Of a stretch of 64,000 nt of DNA, positions 56,747-63,703 are shown piece after piece. The DNA is from Streptomyces sp. S.PB5 (GTDB lineage Bacteria > Actinomycetota > Actinomycetes > Streptomycetales > Streptomycetaceae), in the NCBI RefSeq assembly GCF_030403745.1, contig NZ_JAQMWP010000029.1, forward strand, positions 1 through 64,000. The letters run 5' to 3'. The position numbers and the translations under genes are program-made. Numbering within the stretch: the first letter of the stretch is position 1; every line of letters starts with the position of its first letter. Below the pieces are notes generated by a model, which was not told where the DNA came from, searched no databases, and worked only from the letters and a program-made list of their open reading frames with translations.

Positions 56747-57091
56747 ATGTCAACGCCCACCATCCACGTCATCGTGACCCTCCTCGCCGCCGCCATGTCC
56801 GGCTACTCCGGCGCCGTGGTCCTCACCCGAGCCGACTGGATCGTCAAGGCCCTCACCGACTACCGCGTCCCCCAGCCCTGGTGGCCCTACCTGGGCACGG
56901 CGAAGGTGTCCGGCGCGGTGGGTCTGGTGGCGGGCCTGTTCTTCCCGCCCCTCGGAATCGTGGCCGGCGCAGCCCTGGTCCTCTACTTCACCGGAGCGGT
57001 CATCACGGTGGCCCGGGCCCGCTGGTACACCCACATCCCGTTCCCGCTGGTGTACGCGACACCGGTGGTGGCGGCGCTGGCACTGGCGTGA
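56747..57091 (+). CDS. DoxX family membrane protein
   Basis: A 114-residue protein with four membrane helices (HVIVTLLAAAMSGYSGAVVL, GTAKVSGAVGLVAGLFFPPL, GIVAGAALVLYFTGAVITVA, PLVYATPVVAALALA). The loop YRVPQPWWPYLGTAKVSGAV matches the DoxX-like family, in which Gly and Pro between helices 1 and 2 are conserved. Such proteins associate with oxidoreductases and redox stress, but function is not settled. It is intact and lies between a broken MFS gene and a broken quinone oxidoreductase gene, possibly the survivor of a former HxlR-controlled cluster. Confidence 0.8.
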   Translation: MSTPTIHVIVTLLAAAMSGYSGAVVLTRADWIVKALTDYRVPQPWWPYLGTAKVSGAVGLVAGLFFPPLGIVAGAALVLYFTGAVITVARARWYTHIPFPLVYATPVVAALALA

Positions 57092-57109
57092 GGGTGCCGG
57101 GGCCCCGCC

Positions 57110-57880
57110 AACCGTTCGAGGCCCCCCAACCGCGCCCCACCTCCCTCGCCCCCGAACCCCACCCTCCGCCAGCCGAGCATGCGCCTTCGCAGCCTCCCCC
57201 AGCGAAAACACCTCAGCCACCCGCAACGTCAACTCCCCACCCTCCACCAGCCCGACCAACTCCCCGAGCCGCCCCCCATCCGCACTCACCTCGACGGCAG
57301 TCGTCCGCACCCCCCGCACAGAACCCGGCTGAGCCTGAGGGATGGCCCCGACGTAAACACCCCCGTCCCGCACCCACTCCAACGCGGCCTCCCCCAACAC
57401 GGCCGCATCGAACACGGCGTCATAGGCCCCCGCTTCCACCTCGGAGGAGACGAACTCCACGGCCCCCAGCGACCGTACGAGCTCCTCATCGCCCTCCCGA
57501 GCCAGCCCGGTCACCAAAGCCCCACGCCGAGAGGCAAGTTGAACGGCGAACCCACCAACAGCGACTGCCCTTCCTCCAACTCGGCGAGATCAAGGGCTTG
57601 TACGGCGGTCAGCGCATTCAGCGGCAGCGTCTCCGCATGCGTCCCCGACTCGGCCCCCACCCCGTAGTGGAGCCCGACCACCTCGTCCCCCACCCGCCAC
57701 GATCCCCCAGAGGGGGTACCCCCAGCCACGCCCACAGCGTCCACGGTCCCGGCGACATCCCACCCGAGCCCGAGCCGCTTCCCCGCACCCCCGAAGACGC
57801 CCTGCCGTACCCCCGCGTCCACCGGATTCAGGGCTTGTTCGCGCCGCTGGGCCGCGGTCTGGGTCGGCACTATCGATTCG
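57110..57880 (-). pseudogene. NADPH:quinone oxidoreductase (MDR family), broken
   Basis: Fragments of one protein are read in two frames. Upstream, ALNPVDAGVRQGVFGGAGKR and GWDVAGTVDAVGVAGGTP follow the family pattern but the first 25-30 residues are missing. GTHAE is joined directly to TLPLNALTAVQALDLAELEE, losing about 20 residues. After QSLLV the frame is lost and the reading continues in another frame with GFAVQLASRRGALVTGLARE, then GAVEFVSSEVEAGAYDAVFD. The loss of the intervening Gly-rich nucleotide loop explains the shift. So there are at least three deletions. It is divergent from a damaged HxlR gene, its usual partner. Confidence 0.75.
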
Positions 57881-57923
57881 AAAGTAGTTACCTGGAAGTG
57901 CGTAAGCCTCCCGGAGGTGAGCC

Positions 57924-58215
57924 ATGGGTCAGCCTCGTCGTCTCCGCCCTGGCCACCGGCCCGATGCGCTACAGCGACCTCGGCCGCAAGCTCGCCGGCG
58001 TCAGCCCGAAGATGCTCACGCAGACCCTGCGAACCCTGGAACGCGACGGCATCCTCACCCGCACCGTCACCCCGTCGGTCCCGGTCCGCGTCGACTACGA
58101 ACTCACCCCACTGGGCAGCAGCCTCGCCGTACTGCTGACAGCCGTGAAGGACTGGGCGGAGCACCACATCGAAGAGGTGCACGAGGCACGCAACCGCTAC
58201 GACGCGGCCAACTGA
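57924..58215 (+). pseudogene. HxlR family regulator, N-terminal part deleted
   Basis: A perfect ribosome site GGAGG with a six-base spacing precedes ATG 57924, but after four codons (Met-Gly-Gln-Pro) the reading enters a wrong frame. In the other frame, 58 bases beyond, the HxlR domain continues cleanly: LVVSALATGPMRYSDLGRKL, AGVSPKMLTQTLRTLERDGI and DYELTPLGSSLAVLLTAVKD, ending at 58215. About 25 residues, including the conserved cysteine and the first helix, are missing. The deletion junction is therefore within the first 15 bases after the start. As it stands no functional repressor is made. Confidence 0.7.
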
Positions 58216-58294
58216 AGCCGACCCCAGCGGCCTGTCCTGCCAGAACGAGCCCCCCGCCAAGCCCCACCCGCCCCGCGCAAAGACCGCAAGCGGC

Positions 58295-58371
58295 GATTGG
58301 CAGATCCGTTCCGCACCGGATTTCGGCGACCTGCGCTTTCACGGGCCGCCGACGGAACACATCTGCCAATC
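58295..58371. repeat. 77-bp inverted-repeat structure
   Basis: A 19-base left arm at 58295-58313 beginning GATTGGCAGAT is complementary to the right arm at 58353-58371 ending ATCTGCCAATC, with two mismatches. The 39-base centre is unpaired. It lies between the broken HxlR gene and the convergent secreted protein gene. It could be a bidirectional terminator or a miniature inverted-repeat element. No clear target-site duplication was seen. Confidence 0.6.
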
Positions 58372-58398
58372 ACCGTCGGGCAAACCTAGCCAGCGGCG

Positions 58399-58905
58399 TC
58401 AGAAGTAGTACGTGTCGCCTGTGTCCAGGATTAGGAGTCGCTGGCGGTCGTTTGAGCGGTTTCGGTCTAGTACTCCGCCGCTCCAGACCGTGTCGATCTC
58501 CAGTAGGACCTCCGGCGGTCCGCCTCGTAGGCGTACCCGCAGGTCGATCTCCTCCCCCACCCCGTCCGCAGCGAGCGCCCCCACCCGGCACAGCACCACC
58601 CGCGACCCCGACCGCGTACACCCGGCCGGCAGCTCCTGGCGGTTGGCGAGCGCCTCCGACCAGCGCAGCCGAACGGTCGCGTCCGGCACCGCCGACGGCC
58701 CGTGGTTGCGCGGGGTGAACCGCACCTCGACCTGGCCGGACGCGACGGCGGCGGCCCCGTGGTAGGCGAGATCGGCCTCGGGGACATACCCGGACCACCC
58801 CGCGTCGGCCCCTCCGACGGGAGCGGCACCGGCGACCGGCGCCACCCCACCCACCACCACCGCGGCCCCCGCCACAGCCGCGACGCACACAGCGACAACC
58901 CGCAT
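58399..58905 (-). CDS. Secreted hypothetical protein
   Basis: A 168-residue preprotein. The signal peptide MRVVAVCVAAVAGAAVVVGG ends in an Ala-x-Ala site (GVAPVAGAA, about residue 28). The mature domain (WSGYVPEADLAYHGAAAVAS, VEVRFTPRNHGPSAVPDATV) resembles the Ig-like DUF11/CARDB type repeats of extracellular proteins, with two cysteines near 96 and 106 that could pair. ATG 58905 follows GAGGAG at eight bases; GTG 58914 is possible. An array of 9-bp repeats lies directly upstream. The precise family and function are unknown. Confidence 0.72.
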   Translation of the reverse strand: MRVVAVCVAAVAGAAVVVGGVAPVAGAAPVGGADAGWSGYVPEADLAYHGAAAVASGQVEVRFTPRNHGPSAVPDATVRLRWSEALANRQELPAGCTRSGSRVVLCRVGALAADGVGEEIDLRVRLRGGPPEVLLEIDTVWSGGVLDRNRSNDRQRLLILDTGDTYYF

Positions 58906-58920
58906 ACCGCCCACTCCTCA

Positions 58921-58983
58921 CTCCAGCAACTCCAGCGACTCCAGCGACTCCGGGGACTCCGAGGACTCCGAGGACTCCGAGGA
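58921..58983. repeat. 9-bp minisatellite upstream of the secreted protein gene
   Basis: Seven consecutive 9-mers: CTCCAGCAA, CTCCAGCGA twice, CTCCGGGGA and CTCCGAGGA three times. Two degenerate units follow. The array lies 15 bases upstream of the minus-strand start at 58905, in the region where its promoter should be, so changes in copy number could alter promoter spacing. This effect is an inference. Confidence 0.75.
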
Positions 58984-59092
58984 CTCAGGGACTCCGGCGG
59001 CCCCGACGACTCCCGCGCGGTCATACGGTCGGATGTATCCCACGCGGAGCGGCCCGCAGGCGCCCTGGCACCCATATGGCAGGCTGCGCGGC

Positions 59093-59428
59093 ATGTACGT
59101 CCTCCGCTCGGCCGCCCTCTTCGTCGTCGCCGCCCTCTTCGAGATCGGCGGCGCCTGGCTGGTGTGGCAGGGCGTACGGGAACACCGCGGCTGGCTGTGG
59201 ATGACCGGCGGTGTCCTCGCCCTCGGCGCCTACGGCTTCGTCGCCACCTTCCAGCCCGACGCCCACTTCGGCCGCATCCTCGCCGCGTACGGCGGGATCT
59301 TCGTGACCGGCTCGATCCTGTGGGGCACGGTCGCGGACGGCTACCGGCCCGACCGCTGGGACATCGCGGGCGCACTGATCTGCCTCGCGGGCATGGCGGT
59401 GATCATGTACGCCCCGCGAGGAGAGTGA
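59093..59428 (+). CDS. YnfA family membrane protein
   Basis: A 111-residue protein of four membrane helices. It has the family patterns ALFVVAALFEIGGAWLVWQG at the start, LALGAYGFVATFQPDAHFGR in the middle and YGGIFVTGSILWGTVADGYR then DRWDIAGALICLAGMAVIM. All are hallmarks of YnfA (UPF0060). The family is related in architecture to small multidrug resistance exporters, but its substrate is uncertain. The start at 59093 is chosen because the first helix begins there. It is convergent with the SnoaL-like gene. Confidence 0.88.
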   Translation: MYVLRSAALFVVAALFEIGGAWLVWQGVREHRGWLWMTGGVLALGAYGFVATFQPDAHFGRILAAYGGIFVTGSILWGTVADGYRPDRWDIAGALICLAGMAVIMYAPRGE

Positions 59429-59440
59429 GCGGGCCGCGCT

Positions 59441-59875
59441 CTACGGCGTCCCCTGCGGCAGCAGCCCCAGCTGCCCCAGGAACTCCATCTCGTCGAAGTA
59501 GAGCCGGTACTCGGTGATCCGGCCGTCCTTCACCGTGGCGAGGTCCACGCCACGAATCCTGACCTCCTTGCCCGTGGCGGGGAGCGAGTCCCCGGTGGGC
59601 AGCGCCAGCGGGCCGGTGTTCCGTCCGCTGAAGAACCCCTCGTCGATGGCGGTGTCGCCGACCTCGTACGAGTGCAGGGCATCGAACCTGGCCTCGGGGA
59701 CCGCCGCCGTCATCTGCCGCCAGTACTCGACGATGTTCTCGCGCCCGCGGATCTCCCCCTCGTCAGGGGTGTAGGCGACGGCGTCCTCCGCATACAGCTC
59801 GGCGATGACCTTGAGGTCCGGGTGCGCGGTCAGCGCGTCGGTGAGCCGGTCCATGACCTCTCGCGCTTCTCCCAT
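59441..59875 (-). CDS. SnoaL-like/NTF2-fold protein
   Basis: A 144-residue protein of the NTF2-like superfamily. The N-terminal helix MDRLTDALTAHPDLKVIAEL leads to the conserved YAEDAVAYTPDEGEIRGREN motif (typical SnoaL pattern W/Y-x-D-D-x-x-x-x-P-x-G-x-x-x-G-R-x-x-I). The beta-sheet part ends with GRITEYRLYFDEMEFLGQLG. The substrate may be a small aromatic or polyketide-like molecule or the protein may only bind ligands. It ends 12 bases from the convergent YnfA gene. There is no biosynthetic cluster next to it. Confidence 0.8.
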   Translation of the reverse strand: MGEAREVMDRLTDALTAHPDLKVIAELYAEDAVAYTPDEGEIRGRENIVEYWRQMTAAVPEARFDALHSYEVGDTAIDEGFFSGRNTGPLALPTGDSLPATGKEVRIRGVDLATVKDGRITEYRLYFDEMEFLGQLGLLPQGTP

Positions 59876-60032
59876 GATCCACCTCCAGGAGTCGGAGGAT
59901 CACCACCCCCATCGTCTCACCGGCCCGCGATACGGACCGCCCCGGAGGAGACCACGGGAGCCACCTATCCTGAGGAAGGCCGCCCCCATCCTGAGGAAGC
60001 CGCCCGAACGCCGACCCGAGGAGCTCCCGCCC

Positions 60033-60797
60033 ATGCCCAGCGCAGCGTCCCGCATCGCCGTCGTCACCGGTGCGAGCAGCGGAATCGGCGCCGCCACGGC
60101 CCGACAGCTCGCCGCCGCCGGCTACCGCGTCGTCCTCACCGCCCGCCGCAAGGACCGTATCGAGGCCCTGGAGGCGGAGATCAACGCGTCCGGCGGCCAG
60201 GCGACGGCGTACCAGCTGGACGTCACCGACCGCGCCGCGGTCGACGAGTTCGCCACCGCTTTCAAGACCATCGGCGTCCTGGTCAACAACGCGGGCGGCG
60301 CGCTGGGCGCCGACCCGGTGGCCACCGGCGACCCGGCCGACTGGCGCACGATGTACGAGACGAACGTCCTCGGCACCCTCAACGTCACCCAGGCCCTCCT
60401 CCCCAAGCTGGTGGCCGGCGGCGACGGCACGGTCATCGTCGTGTCCTCCACGGCCGGCCACGGCACCTACGAGGGCGGGGCCGGCTATGTCGCCGCCAAG
60501 CACGGCGCCCACGTCCTCGCCGAGACCCTCCGCCTGGAGATCGTCGGCCAGCCGGTCCGCGTCATCGAGATCGCCCCCGGCATGGTGAAGACCGAGGAGT
60601 TCGCGGTCACCCGCTTCGGCGGCGACAAGGAGAAGGCGGAGAAGGTCTACGCGGGCGTCGCCGAGCCCCTGACCGCCGACGACGTCGCCGAGACGATCGT
60701 CTGGACGGTCACCCGCCCCAGCCACGTCAACGTCGACCTCCTGGTCCTGCGCCCCCGCGCGCAGGCCTCGAACACGAAGGTCCACAGGGAGCTGTGA
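60033..60797 (+). CDS. Short-chain dehydrogenase/reductase
   Basis: A 254-residue classical SDR. The cofactor motif is TGASSGIG (residues 12-19), then NNAGG near 90 and the catalytic Tyr-x-x-x-Lys in GYVAAKHG (near 150). TARRKDRIEALEAEI after the first beta-alpha unit suggests NADP preference through the Arg pair. It resembles YdfG-like enzymes that oxidise serine or 3-hydroxy acids. The start at 60033 follows the GAGGAGC site. Its stop overlaps the next ATG by one base, so it begins a three-gene unit with a small membrane protein and the phosphatase fusion. An imperfect 21-bp repeat (ATCCTGAGGAAG twice) precedes it. Confidence 0.9.
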   Translation: MPSAASRIAVVTGASSGIGAATARQLAAAGYRVVLTARRKDRIEALEAEINASGGQATAYQLDVTDRAAVDEFATAFKTIGVLVNNAGGALGADPVATGDPADWRTMYETNVLGTLNVTQALLPKLVAGGDGTVIVVSSTAGHGTYEGGAGYVAAKHGAHVLAETLRLEIVGQPVRVIEIAPGMVKTEEFAVTRFGGDKEKAEKVYAGVAEPLTADDVAETIVWTVTRPSHVNVDLLVLRPRAQASNTKVHREL

Positions 60798-60985
60798 TGG
60801 CTGACGCCGAAGAGACGGCGCCCTCGCCGGAAGAGGAAGCGGAAGAGGAAGCGGAAGCGGACCGCCGGCGCCTGGCGCTGGAGAAGAAGCGCGAACGCAT
60901 CGTCTGGTACTACCTCGCGTACTTCCTCTTCGGCATCCACATCGTCGCCTTCGTGATGATCTACGCGGTGACGCACGCGAAGTAA
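60797..60985 (+). CDS. Small single-helix membrane protein
   Basis: A 62-residue protein. The first 33 residues are strongly charged, with an acidic run of Glu and Ala (EEEAEEEAEADRRR) followed by basic residues. Then comes one membrane helix (YYLAYFLFGIHIVAFVMIYA). The start ATG overlaps the SDR stop as TGATG. It has no recognisable family. Its position between an SDR and a phosphatase fusion and the coupled start suggest it is a real, co-expressed membrane component, possibly an adaptor. Confidence 0.75.
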   Translation: MADAEETAPSPEEEAEEEAEADRRRLALEKKRERIVWYYLAYFLFGIHIVAFVMIYAVTHAK

Positions 60986-60993
60986 AACCGCAG

Positions 60994-62295
60994 GTGCCCG
61001 GGGTCGGCGACCGCATATGGTCGGTGCCCGTGGACAGACACGTACGCTTCGACGCCCTGCACAACTTCCGCGACCTGGGCGGCTATCGCACCGCCGACGG
61101 CCGCAGGATCCGTCCGGGCCGCCTCTACCGCACGGACTCCCTGGGCAAGTTGGCCCCCGGCACCCCCGACTGGTCCCGCTTCCTCTCCCTGGGCATCACG
61201 ACGGTGATCGACCTACGCCACGACTGGGAGGCCGACCGCAGCGGCCGCATCCCCCGGGACGACTCCTTCACGTACCACAACCTCAGCATCGAGCACCGCC
61301 CCTACAACCAGGCGGCGTTGGCCCCGGAGGTCGACCCGGGCCCCTACCTCGCCGAGCGCTACATGGAAGTGGCGGAGGACGGCGCGAAGGAGATCCGCGC
61401 GGCCCTGGAACTCGTGACGGAATCAGCGGAGTCGAACACCCCGCTGGCCTTCCACTGCGCGTCGGGCAAGGACCGCACAGGCGAACTGGCAGCCCTCATC
61501 CTCTCCCTGCTGGGCGTCGACGAGCCCACGGTCATCGAGGACTTCAGCCTCACGGAACTGGCCACCCCGGCCCTCCTCGAGGACTGGCAGAACCGGAACG
61601 AGGGCAAATCCCCGAACTGGCTCGGCTTCGGCAGAGCACCGGAATCGGTGATGCGCCTGTTCCTGAAGTCCCTGAAGGCGAAATACGGCTCGGTGGAAGG
61701 CTATGTGACGCAGGCCCTGGGCATGGACGCGGAATCCGTCTCCCAGACCCTCCGTGAAAACCTCCTGGAGCCGACGCCGACGACCTGGCAGCCCCTGACC
61801 TTCCGAAAGGCAACCCCGGAAGACGCAGAAACCCTGGTCCGCCTCCGCGACTCCCTCGCCCTGTGGATGCTGGCCCGGGGAATCGACCAGTGGAAACCAT
61901 CGGAGAAGGACGCGACCCACTTCAAGACCCGCATGAGCGAGGGCGAGGTCTGGCTGGCCCACTCGGGCGACCACCTCTGCGGCGCCTACGAACTCTGGTG
62001 GACCGACGAAGCAGCCTGGGGCCCCCGCCCAGGGGACGCCGGCTACATCCACCGCCTGATGACCACTCCCCACCTGGCCCCACCGAACGCAGGCCGCGAA
62101 CTCCTCCGGCACGCCGAGTCCCGCATCCGCGACGCAGCCCGCCCCTACGCCCGTCTGGACTGCCTCTCCACCAACCCCCGTCTCCGCACGTACTACGAGT
62201 CGGCGGGTTACACGGTCGTCGGCGAACAGCCGGAAAAGGACGGCGGGTTGGGCAGCCCGTATGCGGTGACGCTGCTGGAGAAGCGGCTGAGTTGA
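60994..62295 (+). CDS. Tyrosine-phosphatase-like/GNAT acetyltransferase fusion protein
   Basis: Up to 433 residues. Residues 14-260 form a tyrosine/serine phosphatase domain of the Y_phosphatase3 type. The signature HCASGKDRTGE (near 155-165) has the catalytic cysteine and arginine, and DALHNFRDLGGYRTADGR is the usual opening. Residues 265-433 form a GNAT acetyltransferase domain (FRKATPEDAETLVRLRDSLA, then GYIHRLMTTPHLAPPNAGRE and TYYESAGYTVVGE). The start is uncertain: GTG 60994, 61024 or 61030; the shorter ones give VDRHVRFDALHNF. A link between removal of phosphate and acetylation would be new, but the pairing is seen only here. Confidence 0.82.
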   Translation: MPGVGDRIWSVPVDRHVRFDALHNFRDLGGYRTADGRRIRPGRLYRTDSLGKLAPGTPDWSRFLSLGITTVIDLRHDWEADRSGRIPRDDSFTYHNLSIEHRPYNQAALAPEVDPGPYLAERYMEVAEDGAKEIRAALELVTESAESNTPLAFHCASGKDRTGELAALILSLLGVDEPTVIEDFSLTELATPALLEDWQNRNEGKSPNWLGFGRAPESVMRLFLKSLKAKYGSVEGYVTQALGMDAESVSQTLRENLLEPTPTTWQPLTFRKATPEDAETLVRLRDSLALWMLARGIDQWKPSEKDATHFKTRMSEGEVWLAHSGDHLCGAYELWWTDEAAWGPRPGDAGYIHRLMTTPHLAPPNAGRELLRHAESRIRDAARPYARLDCLSTNPRLRTYYESAGYTVVGEQPEKDGGLGSPYAVTLLEKRLS

Positions 62296-62308
62296 CCGGA
62301 AGTCGAAT

Positions 62309-62334
62309 GAGGCCCCGGTTCCCACCGGGGCCTC
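62309..62334. terminator. Bidirectional hairpin terminator before rtcB end
   Basis: GAGGCCCCGGT at 62309-62319 pairs perfectly with ACCGGGGCCTC at 62324-62334 around a four-base loop. It lies between the convergent fusion gene and rtcB and can end both. The stem is short of a T-run but strong in GC. Confidence 0.82.
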
Positions 62335-62339
62335 GTTCG

Positions 62340-63533
62340 TCAGCCCTTCACGCAGACGACCTGCTTCAGCTTCGCCACGACCTCCACGAGGTCCCGCTGC
62401 TGGTCGATGACCTGGTCGATCGACTTGTACGCACCCGGGATCTCGTCGACGACGCCGGAGTCCTTACGGCACTCCACGCCCCGCGTCTGCTCCTCCAGGT
62501 CCTTCGTCGAGAAGCGCCGCTTGGCCGCGTTACGGCTCATCCGCCGACCGGCGCCGTGCGACGCCGAGTTGAAGGACAGCGGGTTCCCGAGGCCCTTCAC
62601 GATGTACGAGCCCGTCCCCATCGAGCCCGGGATGATCCCGTACTCGCCGGAGCCCGCACGGATCGCGCCCTTACGGGTGACCAGCAGGTCCATCCCGTCG
62701 TAGCGCTCCTCGGCGACGTAGTTGTGGTGCGCGCTGATCTCCGGCTCGAAGGTCGGCTTCGCCTTCTTGAACTCCTTGCGGATCACGTCCTTGAGCAGCG
62801 CCATCATGATCGTGCGGTTGTACTTCGCGTACTCCTGGGCCCAGAACAGGTCGTTGCGGTACGCCGCCATCTGCGGGGTGTCCGCGACGAAGACGGCGAG
62901 ATCACGGTCGACCAGGCCCTGGTTGTGCGGGAGCTTCTGGGCGATGCCGATGTGGTGCTCGGCCAGTTCCTTGCCGATGTTCCGGGAACCGGAGTGGAGC
63001 ATCAGCCAGACAGAACCGGTTGTATCTGTGCACACCTCGACAAAGTGGTTACCGCTTCCGAGCGTTCCCATCTGCTTTCCGGCGCGCTCGTGACGGAACT
63101 TGACCGCTTCGGCCACTCCGTCGAACCGCCCCCAGAAGTCGTCCCACCCGGCGGTCGGCAGCGCATGGAACCGCCCCGGGTCAACGGGGTCGTCATGCAT
63201 CCCCCGCCCCACCGGAATGGCCTGCTCGATCTTCGACCGCAGCCGGGACAGATCCCCGGGCAGATCATTCGCCGTCAGAGACGTCTTCACCGCCGACATC
63301 CCGCACCCGATATCCACCCCCACCGCCGCAGGACAGACCGCCCCCTGCATGGCGATGACGGATCCGACCGTGGCACCCTTCCCGTAATGCACGTCCGGCA
63401 TCACGGCGAGCCCCTTGATCCACGGCAGCGTCGCCACGTTCCGCAGCTGCTGGAGCGCGACCTCCTCGACCGACGCCGGGTCGGTCCACATGCGGATGGG
63501 TACCTTCGCGCCCGACATCTCCACGTACGACAT
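62340..63533 (-). CDS. rtcB: RNA-splicing ligase RtcB
   Basis: A 397-residue tRNA/RNA ligase that joins 2',3'-cyclic phosphate or 3'-phosphate ends to 5'-OH ends using GTP. VGVDIGCGMSAVKT near residues 73-86 holds the manganese-binding Asp and Cys, and further metal histidines are in NHFVEV and HSGSRNIG. The guanylylated histidine is in NSASHGAGRRMSR. The length is normal. In Streptomyces, as elsewhere, RtcB repairs stress-cleaved RNA. No archease or RtcR gene is adjacent in the window. The stop lies after a bidirectional hairpin and upstream is a 170-base gap to a lipoprotein gene. Confidence 0.93.
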   Translation of the reverse strand: MSYVEMSGAKVPIRMWTDPASVEEVALQQLRNVATLPWIKGLAVMPDVHYGKGATVGSVIAMQGAVCPAAVGVDIGCGMSAVKTSLTANDLPGDLSRLRSKIEQAIPVGRGMHDDPVDPGRFHALPTAGWDDFWGRFDGVAEAVKFRHERAGKQMGTLGSGNHFVEVCTDTTGSVWLMLHSGSRNIGKELAEHHIGIAQKLPHNQGLVDRDLAVFVADTPQMAAYRNDLFWAQEYAKYNRTIMMALLKDVIRKEFKKAKPTFEPEISAHHNYVAEERYDGMDLLVTRKGAIRAGSGEYGIIPGSMGTGSYIVKGLGNPLSFNSASHGAGRRMSRNAAKRRFSTKDLEEQTRGVECRKDSGVVDEIPGAYKSIDQVIDQQRDLVEVVAKLKQVVCVKG

Positions 63534-63593
63534 ATCGTCCTCATTCCCCCGGAATTAATGAAAAGTCTCAAATCGCAAAACCGGCGCCAAGAT

Positions 63594-63696
63594 CAACGAA
63601 GAGGACAACGGACCGGCGTCCACGGCCGTGCGTGCGATACACATGGTGCACAGGGGTCACCCCTGGCCAGCAACCGATTAACAGCAACGAAGAGGA
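63594..63696. promoter_or_regulatory. Palindrome and 12-bp direct repeat before the DUF3558 gene
   Basis: The sequence CAACGAAGAGGA occurs twice, at 63594-63605 and 63685-63696. The second copy contains the ribosome site of the lipoprotein gene. Between them lies the palindrome CAGGGGT-C-ACCCCTG at 63651-63665. The palindrome could be an operator or a leader hairpin that affects translation. No regulator is adjacent. Confidence 0.4.
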
Positions 63697-63703
63697 GCCG
63701 ACC

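Noticed and set aside
57091..57517. Quinone oxidoreductase fragment as an intact 255-residue gene
   Set aside because: It lacks the N-terminal GroES-like domain and the nucleotide-binding loop, and continues antisense through the DoxX gene.
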